From: a virus
IMG/VR virus record: IMGVR_UViG_3300021962_000676
Span: 1-23,320 of that record
Strand: one strand, 5' to 3'
Length of the DNA: 23,320 nt
Program-made: the position numbers and the translations under genes
Shown here: positions 1 through 6,836 of the stretch, one piece after another
Layout: each line of letters begins with the position of its first letter
Numbering within the stretch: position 1 is the stretch's first letter
Notes under the pieces: model-generated
The model's database searches: none
What the model was told of the DNA's origin: nothing
Seen by the model: the letters and a program-made list of their open reading frames with translations, nothing else

Positions 1-132
1 CTTCGACGCGGCCATTGAAGCGGCCGTGATCGCGATAAAATTGAGCGTCGCGGTGATCGCCGTAGCGACTGCGACGCTTCCGAAAGCGTCCATCAGAGCG
101 ATCCAGACAACCGGATTTGCGAAAATTGGCAT
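1..132 (-). CDS. N-terminus of tail-tip assembly protein (partial)
   Basis: This is the first 44 codons of a gene that runs off the left edge. It starts with ATG at 132, three bases after the stop of the NlpC-like gene, and stays open to base 1. The visible residues begin MPIFANPVVWIALMDAF and continue as a hydrophobic, Ala/Val/Ile-rich stretch without charge from about residue 15 to 40. Known for the family: lambda-like phages place gpI or a gpJ-type tip/host-specificity protein directly after the NlpC/P60 gene, and many of these proteins start with such a hydrophobic Ala-rich segment. The assignment rests mainly on position; only the N-terminus is visible. A small membrane protein is the alternative. 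Confidence 0.5.
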   Translation of the reverse strand, partial: MPIFANPVVWIALMDAFGSVAVATAITATLNFIAITAASMAASK

Positions 133-135
133 AGA

Positions 136-555
136 TTAAATTTGCCAGCACCTCGCACCGTTGAGCGTCGCAAGCGGAGCGAAGATCAGTCCTGCGCGTC
201 CTACGAAAGCGGAGCAGTGACCGAGATAAATCCCGATGGCGTTTCCGCGTCCGGTGTCCGCAACGATCAAATCGCCACGCGAGCAACGCGTCGTTTCTAC
301 CTCGACGATGCCGCAGGATTTGCGCGCATCCAAAAGGATGCCACAAACTCCACCGAGCTTGCGCAGCAGACGCATGGCAGACGCCGCAGAATCGTATTTG
401 CCGCGAAGATCGGCAGCAGGGTCAACGCCAGTCACCATCTCCACCCAGTCGGCCGCAAACAGGCAGCAATCGCTACTTCCCCAGACAAACGAAACGTCGC
501 GCCGCTCCTCGATGTAAGCGGCAAGCAACGTCGGCCAATGATCAGCGCGCGTCAT
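136..555 (-). CDS. DUF6950 / NlpC-P60-like tail peptidase
   Basis: A 139-residue protein that resembles the DUF6950 family, small papain-fold (NlpC/P60-like) proteins of phage tail tips. The signature is visible: WGSSDCCLFAADWV around residues 25-38, where C30 is the expected nucleophile, then TGVDPAADLRGKY (42-54), and a second half containing RGDLIVAD (93-100) and a C-terminal RCWQI. H113 in YLGHC is a possible catalytic His, but the family is variable there and I cannot confirm activity. Known role: in the lambda gpK position such proteins help tail-tip assembly and may cut peptidoglycan at DNA entry. The start ATG at 555 overlaps the upstream stop as ATGA, so the two genes are probably translationally coupled. 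Confidence 0.8.
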   Translation of the reverse strand: MTRADHWPTLLAAYIEERRDVSFVWGSSDCCLFAADWVEMVTGVDPAADLRGKYDSAASAMRLLRKLGGVCGILLDARKSCGIVEVETTRCSRGDLIVADTGRGNAIGIYLGHCSAFVGRAGLIFAPLATLNGARCWQI

Positions 556-1208
556 CGAGTGGTGTCCGGCTCCGATGTTTCAGATCCGCCGTTCCAGTTG
601 GTGCTGTTGGTCTGGTTTTGATTGCCCCAGAAAATGGTTTTTTCTTGGATCGCGTTCACGAATTCCAGACCGAGATCTGGTAGCGTGATCGAAGCGTAGG
701 TCGGGAACAAGGTCTGTTGATCCTCGTCGGTGTATCGGATCTCACGCGTGCGCTTAAAATCAATGAGCTTGTTCTCCGCGCTCATCGTAATGAGCGAAGA
801 TTGCCCGTCGTCGCTGATTTGCATCACGTCCATGCGACCAGAAAAAACTGTGATCGGTGACGAGATGAGACCGGCAGTCGGAGAGAGTGCTCCGAACATG
901 ATCGAGCACGCACGGCCTTGATAATCCTCTTCGAGCGCGTCGTAGACAAGCGCGGTCGGCACTCCTGATAACTGCATCGTGATTCCTCGAGCTGCCAGAT
1001 CCGTCGTTTCTTGCACCGGTGAAATCGTTCCGAGCGTGCCGAGACCGAGATATCCGGTGCCGTTGTAGGTCAGCGTGCCGTAGCCTGTCCAAAGGTAAAG
1101 CGGCGTGGAAAAGTCGAGTGACGCCATCAGGATCGGCGAGATCTGCGCGGTCGTTACCTGCGTCACCATGTCTGCCGAGATCGTCCTGCCGGCCGTTGTT
1201 ATGCTCAT
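552..1208 (-). CDS. Tail-tip/hub protein in gpL position
   Basis: A 218-residue protein of a family common in siphophage tail modules between the tape-measure and NlpC genes. Visible hallmarks are an N-terminal LDFSTPLYLWTGYG stretch, EEDYQGRACSIMFG (about 93-106), VFSGRMDVMQI (about 120-130), and the highly typical YTDEDQQTLFP motif followed by GLEFVNAIQEKTIFWG. From family knowledge the protein is structural and sits at the tail tip, equivalent to the lambda gpL position; exact fold and function are inferred. The C-terminus is Asn/Ser/Thr-rich and low in complexity. It overlaps its neighbours on both sides by ATGA (at 1205-1208 and 552-555), giving a tightly coupled M-L-K-like block. Confidence 0.75.
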   Translation of the reverse strand: MSITTAGRTISADMVTQVTTAQISPILMASLDFSTPLYLWTGYGTLTYNGTGYLGLGTLGTISPVQETTDLAARGITMQLSGVPTALVYDALEEDYQGRACSIMFGALSPTAGLISSPITVFSGRMDVMQISDDGQSSLITMSAENKLIDFKRTREIRYTDEDQQTLFPTYASITLPDLGLEFVNAIQEKTIFWGNQNQTNSTNWNGGSETSEPDTTR

Positions 1209-1786
1209 GTTGCTACGTCCTCTATGATCGAAAAGCTGATGCCGTAAATTGAAGCCAGATCAATCGCCCACTCAGTCGAAGGTGACGTGAGCCGGAACAC
1301 GCCCTTGGCGCTGGAGTAGGTGATCGGCGTGCTGACGGCGTAGCTTGAGCGCAGCACCGGGAACACCTCGACCGACGAAGACGAGTTGACTTGAATCACC
1401 TTGTACAAGCTGGTCGAGATTTGCAGCCAGTCGCCGAGCGCGAACGATCCCGTGCCGCCTGAGTAAGTCAGCGTGGTAGCATTCGCGGTTGCAGTTGCGA
1501 CGAGCAGCGTTCCGGTGACGCCTCCTCGATTGGTCGGGTTCGCGTAGTCTTGGAAATAAAATGTGCCGCGCTGAGCTGCGAGAAGGAACGAGATCATGGT
1601 CTCGGCATCAGCGCGCACCATCGGCGGACAATCTACGGCACCCATCCACGCTTGTCCCGGCCAGTTGTATTGCTGCACCTGCATCGTGAACGGCGAGACG
1701 TTGCGAGCGACCGCCGAGACGCCCGTAAAGCTCAGGCGGCTTGCCTTAAACGGTGAAGGCGGCGAAAGCGGATAGGTTATAGCCAT
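1205..1786 (-). CDS. Distal-tail-like protein in gpM position
   Basis: A 193-residue protein whose first half matches a familiar siphophage minor tail family: FTMQVQQYNWPGQAWMGAVDCPPM (about 33-56, with the WPGQ-W core), then AETMISFLLAAQRGTFYFQDY (about 61-81), followed by a beta-rich C-terminal part with the repeated pattern of a short viral tail domain. These proteins sit directly downstream of the tape measure and are thought to attach the tip to the tail tube. The start ATG at 1786 lies 12 bases after the tape-measure stop and has an AAGGA-type ribosome site at a normal distance, one of the clearer SD sites in the window. Role is assigned by family pattern and position. Confidence 0.75.
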   Translation of the reverse strand: MAITYPLSPPSPFKASRLSFTGVSAVARNVSPFTMQVQQYNWPGQAWMGAVDCPPMVRADAETMISFLLAAQRGTFYFQDYANPTNRGGVTGTLLVATATANATTLTYSGGTGSFALGDWLQISTSLYKVIQVNSSSSVEVFPVLRSSYAVSTPITYSSAKGVFRLTSPSTEWAIDLASIYGISFSIIEDVAT

Positions 1787-1798
1787 GATGTTTTCCTT

Positions 1799-3082
1799 TT
1801 AGGCGATCGCTGCGCGATACGATCCACCACGGCGCACCATGTCGGGAATCTCGGCCTTAAGCCGCTTGCGTTCCTGCTCAAGAATCGGCGCAAGATCGGA
1901 GCGCGAGACGCCGCTTGCGATGTTGTAGGTGACGTTGATCGACGAGCCGCTAGATCGGCCGCCGCTTCCGCCTCCATTCGGAATGATGCTGCCGGATGAA
2001 CTCGGAACGAAAAGCTCTGGTCCTTTTTCTCCGACGACGTAGGCGTTTCCGGCGCCTACGGGTCCACCTCCAGCGCGCATTCCTGCAATGAAATCTCCGA
2101 TTCCTTTCGCAAACGGAGTCGTGACTTCCTGTTTGAAGACGAGGCGCAGTAGATCTTGCGCAAGTCCCTTGATGATCTCGCTCAAGTTTCCTCCAGAAAT
2201 CGCAGCGTCTTCGAAGCCTTGTGCGATCGCTTGGCCTGCATCCGTTGCAAGCTGCCTTGATTCGGCGATCAAAGGGTTGAGCCTGCCATATATCTCAACC
2301 AACTGATCTTGCAGGATTATGCGCTTACTTTGATTATCTAGAGTCGTCAACGATAGCTGTCCCATTATATCGGACTCTTTCGCTTTAAGCCCAATTATCT
2401 TTTCACTAACAGAAACTTCTTCGACATACATTTTGCTTTGAGCAACGCCCAAAGCCTCTCTCGATTTCATGTAGCTCTCGTTCACGGAAAAAAGGTTTTG
2501 CGCGACTCCTATCTCAATGCCTTTTGCCTTGTTGATTTCTTGCTGATACTTCAGCGGATCGGTTCCTTTGATCGCTTCGGCATTGGCTCGGATTTGCTGC
2601 GCTCTCTTTTTGTCCAACTCGATTGCCTGAGATTGTCCAAGTCCGACATTTTGTAACTGCTCATCGAGATTTGCTGCCTCTTGAGCGCCTAACTTCAACG
2701 CGTCGGCATCTCGCAGGAGTCTAATTTCTAATGCTTTTGCAGCAATATCACCTTCTGTGAATACGCCTGCTAAATTAGCCGCAGCCAACGCAAGTGTTCT
2801 CTGGATTGCCATTGCAGCATCATCAGCGAATCCAGTTGCGACTGTCAGTTCGTCCAGATCTTCAGACGTAAGACCAAGCCTCTTTGCATTTTTTTCTGCG
2901 TCTTCAAGCGACGCGTCCATCCGTTTAATTCCACCAACGACGGCGCCAAACCCGAAGAATGTCGCCATCCCAACGCCGACTTGCTTGGCCGTCGTGTGCA
3001 TCTTCGACATCTTATTCTGCACGCTCGCGAAAGCCTGTGCGGTCTGGTCCACCGCCTTCAGTTGAAATGTTGCGCTTGCCAT
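1799..3082 (-). CDS. Short tail tape-measure protein
   Basis: A 427-residue tape-measure protein. It sets tail length and is ejected with the DNA. The N-terminus (FQLKAVDQTAQAFASVQNKM) is typical of the family. A hydrophobic stretch follows at about 35-52 (VGVGMATFFGFGAVVGGI). The middle (about 55-310) is rich in Ala, Gln, Lys and Glu and predicted helical/coiled. The C-terminus contains the near-invariant block GNAYVVGEKGPELFVP at about 345-360, followed by SGSIIPNGGG and a basic tail. Using the usual 0.15 nm per residue gives at most about 64 nm, a short tail for a siphovirus. The ATG at 3082 follows the stop of the frameshifted chaperone by one base (TAAAATG), with no good SD, so translation is probably coupled to frameshifting. 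Confidence 0.88.
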   Translation of the reverse strand: MASATFQLKAVDQTAQAFASVQNKMSKMHTTAKQVGVGMATFFGFGAVVGGIKRMDASLEDAEKNAKRLGLTSEDLDELTVATGFADDAAMAIQRTLALAAANLAGVFTEGDIAAKALEIRLLRDADALKLGAQEAANLDEQLQNVGLGQSQAIELDKKRAQQIRANAEAIKGTDPLKYQQEINKAKGIEIGVAQNLFSVNESYMKSREALGVAQSKMYVEEVSVSEKIIGLKAKESDIMGQLSLTTLDNQSKRIILQDQLVEIYGRLNPLIAESRQLATDAGQAIAQGFEDAAISGGNLSEIIKGLAQDLLRLVFKQEVTTPFAKGIGDFIAGMRAGGGPVGAGNAYVVGEKGPELFVPSSSGSIIPNGGGSGGRSSGSSINVTYNIASGVSRSDLAPILEQERKRLKAEIPDMVRRGGSYRAAIA

Positions 3083-3083
3083 T

Positions 3084-3556
3084 TTATTTCGCGAGTTGGT
3101 TCCTGTGGTCTATGTAAGCAAGCCAGCCGTTCAATTCTTGAACCGGCATGGCAGCGACCTCGTGCGCAAACTTTCCGAGGCGATCCGCGATGGCGTAAAC
3201 GGCGAGGAAGTCGGAAGCGTCCCCACCGTGGATCAGTTTTTTAGTTCCTCGACCGTCGGCGCCTCCGTCGAGATGATCGAGTTCGCGACCCGTGCGACGA
3301 TGTTGCTGTCAGCCTTGTTCAGCAGCGTCGGCTTGTGGTCGATGTCGAACAGCTTTTTCCCTTCAGCGTCGGACGCTTTGAGAATCAGAATATCGACGAG
3401 CAGCTCCATGTCGTTCTCTCGGCTCTTGCGGTAGAGCTTGTTCTTCTCCGAGAGCGTGACCGGCGTCGCGTAGATCGTGAGCTTCCACTCAGGCACCTCG
3501 ATCGTTTTGGTGCCGAGTGAAGCGAAGTGTTCCCTGACAAGGTCGATTGCGTCCAT
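3084..3556 (-). CDS. GT-type frameshifted tail-assembly chaperone
   Basis: This is the extended product made if ribosomes slip back one base at the A AAA AAC site (3236-3242). After the slip, reading continues CTG ATC CAC and runs 50 more codons to TAA at 3084-3086, giving about 157 residues. The extension includes DFLAVYAIADRLGKFAHEV and ends MPVQELNGWLAYIDHRNQ then LAK. The pattern Met-Pro-x-x-Glu-Leu-x-x-Trp-Leu-Ala-Tyr is typical of the T part of G/GT chaperones. Known role: G and GT bind the tape measure and recruit tail tube subunits, then leave the finished tail. The extension has no start codon of its own in a sensible place and fills the otherwise unexplained 150 bases before the tape measure. 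Confidence 0.82.
3233..3556 (-). CDS. Tail-assembly chaperone (G-like, zero frame)
   Basis: A 107-residue protein in the position of lambda gpG, between tail tube and tape measure. It opens MDAIDLVREHFASLGTKTIE, carries a beta-type segment (WKLTIYATPVTLSEKNKLYR, about 24-43), then an acidic helical part with LLVDILILKASDAEGKKLFD (about 52-71), a pattern shared by many siphophage chaperones that start by recognising the tail tube. It ends in ELKN and TGA. The last three codons CTA AAA AAC form the -1 slippery site used to make the longer GT-type product. The start ATG at 3556 lies eight bases after the tail-tube stop; SD is weak. Confidence 0.8.
   Translation of the reverse strand: MDAIDLVREHFASLGTKTIEVPEWKLTIYATPVTLSEKNKLYRKSRENDMELLVDILILKASDAEGKKLFDIDHKPTLLNKADSNIVARVANSIISTEAPTVEELKN
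3236..3242 (-). promoter_or_regulatory. Programmed -1 frameshift slippery heptamer A AAA AAC
   Basis: Read on the minus strand, the end of the G-like gene is GAA CTA AAA AAC TGA. The phase is exactly X XXY YYZ (A AAA AAC), one of the most efficient bacterial -1 slippery heptamers. The zero frame stops one codon later, and the -1 frame stays open for 50 codons to one base before the tape-measure ATG. I see no strong stem-loop right after it, only a small CCAC/GTGG inverted repeat; lambda also works without a strong one. Confidence 0.82.
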
Positions 3557-3564
3557 GCGTCACG

Positions 3565-3951
3565 TCACACTGTCAAAGTCGAAAGCGTCCCATTTCCTTC
3601 GATGGAGATTGAGCCTTCGACCATGCCGTCAAACGCCGCATTGACATCAAACTTCGTCACTACGCCAGCGCCGCTGTAATAGGTCGCGGCCGCAGCGATG
3701 CCCATCGGATAGAGATTCACGGTCACGGACGAGCCGATGGAGCAAAGCACCTGACCGGCATCGATCGGGTCCCAGAATACATCGCCCGACACGCTGAAAG
3801 TTTTCATCGTGCCGCGACGCGTGCGATAGGTGTCGCCGATCACGCTATCTTCGACCGTGTCTGAGGAATGCGAGAGAGCGTAGTTTTTCAACTCGCCAAT
3901 CGTAGTGGATGAGATTTTGACGGTGCCAGAGCGTCCGAGTGTGTTAGCCAT
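3565..3951 (-). CDS. Major tail tube protein
   Basis: A 128-residue tail tube protein that stacks in rings to form the tail shaft. The pattern is that of the short tube family: N-terminal GRSGTVKISSTTIGELKNY (about 5-23), an Asp/Thr-rich loop (SSDTVEDSVIGDTYRTRRG, about 29-47), then SVSGDVFWDPIDAGQ (about 53-67), VTVNLYPMG (about 76-84), and the C-terminal FDGMVEGSISIEGNGTLS block (about 107-124). Alternating short beta strands throughout fit the tube fold. It sits between the terminator-like gene and the chaperone, as in lambda (U-V-G). The ATG at 3951 follows the upstream stop by one base (TAACATG) with no visible SD. Confidence 0.85.
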   Translation of the reverse strand: MANTLGRSGTVKISSTTIGELKNYALSHSSDTVEDSVIGDTYRTRRGTMKTFSVSGDVFWDPIDAGQVLCSIGSSVTVNLYPMGIAAAATYYSGAGVVTKFDVNAAFDGMVEGSISIEGNGTLSTLTV

Positions 3952-3952
3952 G

Positions 3953-4384
3953 TTAATCGATTGTTAGATAAATGCAGTTGAAAGTATGCCGAGCGGTTCC
4001 CCAGCGTCTGTCCTCGTCCGGCTCTATTACATAATCCACGGACGTTAAATGCAGATCATCGCACGCTCCGCCAAGCGTCACGTCGGCCAGCATTGCGGCC
4101 TCGACCGCAGCCGAGCCGGTATCGAAGAGGTCGTCGATCAGGTAGGTGCCGCTTTCCGCTGTGAAATAATCAACAACGAGTTCCAGTTGCCGGTATTGCG
4201 TGCGGTTGTTCGGAGCGAGCGTCCTGACCTCGATGCGCTCGGACACTGCGTAGATCGCAGCGGAAGGAAAGCTCACGCTGGCAATAGCGTTGTTCCGACC
4301 GCGTAAAATGTTGACGGTTGGGACGACGAGAGCCGCCGTGAGTTTCGTTGCGGCAGTGTTGCGGATGTCTGTGCGTGTGCTCAT
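3953..4384 (-). CDS. Tail terminator protein (gpU-like)
   Basis: A 143-residue protein matching the gpU/tail-terminator pattern: an N-terminal helix (TDIRNTAATKLTAALVV), the short VNILRGRNNAIASVSFPSAA segment (about 24-43), a strand-rich centre with YRQLELVVDYF (about 64-74), an acidic LIDDLFDTGSAAVEAAMLAD helix (about 81-100), then TLGGACDDLHLTSVDY (about 102-117) and a final strand ending CIYLTID. The TLGG-x-x-x-DL element and the closing strand are typical. Known role: it caps the growing tail tube and joins it to the head. The start overlaps the stop of the upstream gene as ATGA (4381-4384). Confidence 0.78.
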   Translation of the reverse strand: MSTRTDIRNTAATKLTAALVVPTVNILRGRNNAIASVSFPSAAIYAVSERIEVRTLAPNNRTQYRQLELVVDYFTAESGTYLIDDLFDTGSAAVEAAMLADVTLGGACDDLHLTSVDYVIEPDEDRRWGTARHTFNCIYLTID

Positions 4385-5181
4385 GCGGCTTCTTTAATTG
4401 GCATTGCTCCTCCGACCTTGGCGAATCCCAGATTGACTGCGCGGTTTGCCATGACTGCGGCCACCTTTCGTTCCGTCGTTTTGATCCGTGACGTTAGCAC
4501 GGCATCAATTTTCGATTGGTAGTTCGGGATCTTTATATTGTAGGCGATGGCTTGAAGATATGGATTAGGACCAAAGTTTGATCTTGAAAATCCGAACAGA
4601 CCAGAGCCGCCAGCTTGCGGTTTTAGCTTGTCGGAGAACTTTTTGTAACGTGCTCCGGTCTTCTTTGCAGAAGAGTTCCAACCAGACACCGACCAACCGA
4701 CACGATCTTCAATTTCTTTTCTGTATTTCTTGAAATCTGCTCCAAATGCCAGCGCGACAGCCTTGCCGGTGACACGTCCTCGAGAATTTCTGCGGCTCAT
4801 GTGCTCTTGGCGGATGGCTCCTATGTTCTCCAGCAACTTCATCCCATAATATCCTTTCAGATTCGGATTCATCAGAAGCTCGCGCATCTTCGCGATGTTT
4901 CTCGTGCGAGTATATTTCGCCATGGACTTGTAAAATCCGCCCTTCGTCGCCTTTGCTTCGAGATCCGAATATACAAGCGGCTGTGCCAGCTTTGAAAGGT
5001 CGCCTCGAACTGCGTTGACGCCTTGCTGCTTTGATTTCGGAGGAGTAAATTTGATCAGCGTCTGGAGTATGTATTTTGCCTCCTCCTTGATCACGAGTCC
5101 GAGATCAACCTTGGCCGCGTTGGCAAGTTTAGCCAACGCCATCTCGAGTTTCGCAGTGTCCGCTTTGATCGAAAAGCTCAT
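4381..5181 (-). CDS. gpZ/HK97-gp10-like tail completion protein
   Basis: A 266-residue, strongly basic protein in the slot between the head-tail connector and the tail terminator, where lambda has gpZ and HK97-like phages have gp10. The N-terminus (MSFSIKADTAKLEMALAKLA, then VIKEEAKYILQTLIKFTPP at about 30-48) follows the gp10-like pattern of a strand, a long helix and a TPP turn. The family is usually 110-200 residues, so this one is long; the extra middle (about 75-200) is Lys/Arg-rich and not recognised. The codon and base composition is somewhat A/T-richer than neighbours. Function is inferred from position and the N-terminal pattern only. It is ATGA-coupled on both sides. Confidence 0.6.
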   Translation of the reverse strand: MSFSIKADTAKLEMALAKLANAAKVDLGLVIKEEAKYILQTLIKFTPPKSKQQGVNAVRGDLSKLAQPLVYSDLEAKATKGGFYKSMAKYTRTRNIAKMRELLMNPNLKGYYGMKLLENIGAIRQEHMSRRNSRGRVTGKAVALAFGADFKKYRKEIEDRVGWSVSGWNSSAKKTGARYKKFSDKLKPQAGGSGLFGFSRSNFGPNPYLQAIAYNIKIPNYQSKIDAVLTSRIKTTERKVAAVMANRAVNLGFAKVGGAMPIKEAA

Positions 5182-5498
5182 ATCTGTTTGCAGACGTCGA
5201 TTTCGACTCCGGTTCCTTCTGCATCGAATCGAAGTTGCTCAACGAAGTAGGTCACGCCAGAGCGCACGAGCGTCTGAGTTTGAGCCGGCGTCGTTCCGAC
5301 CTGATTCGTGGTCAGGAAGATCGTGAACTTGGATTCGTCGCGGCGCTGATTCTCAAACTCGTCGAACGCATTCCGCGACGAAGACCAGATGCCTGTGACC
5401 GTGCTGCCAAGATAGCTAAACGTGACGCCGGCCTGCGCCATGATGCCGTCGTAATCGGCTTGGAGTTGGGTCGAATCAAAGTCTCGGACGGCGGCCAT
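5178..5498 (-). CDS. Head-tail connector (gpFII/stopper-like)
   Basis: A 106-residue protein in the lambda gpFII position, first of the connector genes. It has an N-terminal helix (FDSTQLQADYDGIMAQAG), strands VTFSYLGSTVTGIW (about 25-38), a polar middle, and a C-terminal pair of strands VRSGVTYFVEQLRFDAEGTG then VEIDVCKQI. The pattern G-x-x-Y-x-V-x-x-x-x-x-D-x-x-G followed by a final strand is typical of small stopper/connector proteins. It would close the portal after packaging and offer the site for tail docking. Its ATG at 5498 follows the glycosyltransferase stop by 16 bases. The assignment is by context and strand pattern. Confidence 0.62.
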   Translation of the reverse strand: MAAVRDFDSTQLQADYDGIMAQAGVTFSYLGSTVTGIWSSSRNAFDEFENQRRDESKFTIFLTTNQVGTTPAQTQTLVRSGVTYFVEQLRFDAEGTGVEIDVCKQI

Positions 5499-5514
5499 AC
5501 TTACACGCCGAACG

Positions 5515-6216
5515 TCAAAGGATGCGCGAAGCCGGCGAAAGCGCGTCGTTCTGCGAATCGCCGCTGAGAACGTGCCAGAACTCAGAGCGGACGGCGCCGC
5601 AGATGATCGACGGAGCGGAGTTTATGGTGAACACGCTGCGAGCGTCGCGCAGCAGACGCGGCAGATGCGACGACCGGCGCGCAGTCAGGATCGAATCCTT
5701 GGCGATTCCAGCCCTTCCGAGCGCCGCGGCATGGCTAGGGTCTGCCAGCGTCACGAAAGGCCCGCATATTCGATCCATTGCCTGTTCCTCGAGAGTCTCG
5801 AGCGAGTAGCGATTGCGCTGCGAGTAGCCGAACGGCGAGAAGATGCCCACGTCAGGAGTCAGATAGTAGTCGGCGAGGCTTGGCATCTGATCGATCAGGT
5901 CGAAGACAGGCTTGCGGTCGATGCCAGCGAGCAACGAATTTCGGCCATAGACAAACTCGAGCCACGTCTGACCAGATTCGACGAACTCGTTGAAACGATT
6001 CGGCCAGATTTCGAGATCCAGAAGCATTCCAAAGTCGTGATCCGCGCGCTGACTCAGCAGCGATGGCCGGCAGTAGCTGACGCAGTCGAAGAACTCGTGA
6101 TACTGCTCGAGGCACTCGACAAAAACCTCGTCGCCGTCAGCCGCGAAGTGCCGCGCGATTGGCAGGATTCGGATAATGTCGCCGAGCCGCTGCGAATAGG
6201 CGATGCAGATTTTCAT
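5515..6216 (-). CDS. GT9/heptosyltransferase-like glycosyltransferase
   Basis: A 233-residue protein with the N-terminal signature of GT-B glycosyltransferases of the heptosyltransferase (GT9) kind: MKICIAYSQRLGDIIRILPI (1-20) and a following strand DEVFVECL (29-36). The closing region RDARSVFTINSAPSII (about 190-205) matches the GT9 pattern where a nucleotide-sugar-binding loop follows a strand and an N-S-x-P turn. At 233 residues it is clearly shorter than the usual 320-350, so the linker and second Rossmann domain are compressed; this is common in phage copies, but loss of activity is possible. It is ATGA-coupled to the methyltransferase upstream. Likely substrate unknown; a sugar on the virion or host envelope is inferred. 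Confidence 0.68.
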   Translation of the reverse strand: MKICIAYSQRLGDIIRILPIARHFAADGDEVFVECLEQYHEFFDCVSYCRPSLLSQRADHDFGMLLDLEIWPNRFNEFVESGQTWLEFVYGRNSLLAGIDRKPVFDLIDQMPSLADYYLTPDVGIFSPFGYSQRNRYSLETLEEQAMDRICGPFVTLADPSHAAALGRAGIAKDSILTARRSSHLPRLLRDARSVFTINSAPSIICGAVRSEFWHVLSGDSQNDALSPASRIL

Positions 6217-6836
6217 CGTGAGAAGATCATCGTCAAAATGTTCTGCATCTTGCTGTCGCTTTTGCGGATCTTGTCTTCTGGATTGCCGCAGTAAATTTTC
6301 CGCATTCCTTGCCTTTCAAAAACGCGAGCGAGCGAATCAGAATTGAAGTGCCAAAGGTGTTCTCCCGGTCGGCGATGCTTCCACGAGGTAAACCATTTAT
6401 CTCCGAGGATGTAATGATACCAAGGCACCGAGACGACCACGCACTTCGCGTTTACCTTTGGCAGTTTTGCGAAGTGCTCGAGCGAGTCGAAGAACGTCAC
6501 TACGTCCCACGCTCCTTCCTGCCAGTCTGGATCAACGGTCACAAAGTCAGGCGCCGGATAGGGCGACACGTCGAAACCGTAAAGCGTTGCAGTCGGCTTT
6601 GCTCGGCCGATCTCTGCCAGAAACGCACCGGTGCCAAATCCCACGTCGCAGATCGTCGCAAAGTCGCCTGCGTGCTGCATCACTAGCTTCGCGCGAATCG
6701 CAGACAGTTCTGCCTGCGGGTAATTCTCATAGCGTGCGACATAGGCGTGATCATAACGCGCCGTGATCTTGCGGCTGACCGATTTGAGCGCGCCGATTTC
6801 TTTGCAGAATTTATATCCGACCGGAGGTTTGGTCAT
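6213..6836 (-). CDS. Class I SAM-dependent methyltransferase
   Basis: A 207-residue methyltransferase of the Methyltransf_23-like kind. Motif I is CDVGFGTGAFL (63-73), the acidic end of strand 2 is D89 in LYGFDVS, motif IV region is WDVVTFFDSLEHF (110-122), and VVVSVPW (133-139) is the post-IV strand. The RRPGEHLWHFNSDSLARVF segment (about 155-173) is a hallmark of small-molecule and sugar methyltransferases that accompany glycosyltransferases. It has no DNA-methyltransferase motif (no DPPY, NPPY or PC). Together with flanking glycosyltransferase genes, O-methylation of a glycan is the best guess. It overlaps its neighbours by ATGA at both ends, so the three genes form one translational unit. 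Confidence 0.85.
   Translation of the reverse strand: MTKPPVGYKFCKEIGALKSVSRKITARYDHAYVARYENYPQAELSAIRAKLVMQHAGDFATICDVGFGTGAFLAEIGRAKPTATLYGFDVSPYPAPDFVTVDPDWQEGAWDVVTFFDSLEHFAKLPKVNAKCVVVSVPWYHYILGDKWFTSWKHRRPGEHLWHFNSDSLARVFERQGMRKIYCGNPEDKIRKSDSKMQNILTMIFSR

Noticed and set aside
3084-3235. Reading the gap before the tape measure as a broken gene or noncoding region
   Set aside because: The slippery site in correct phase and the intact 50-codon -1 frame explain it as programmed frameshifting.
5572-6294. 240-codon plus-strand frame
   Set aside because: Antisense to the GT9-like gene and running past its start; no domain and wrong orientation for the operon.
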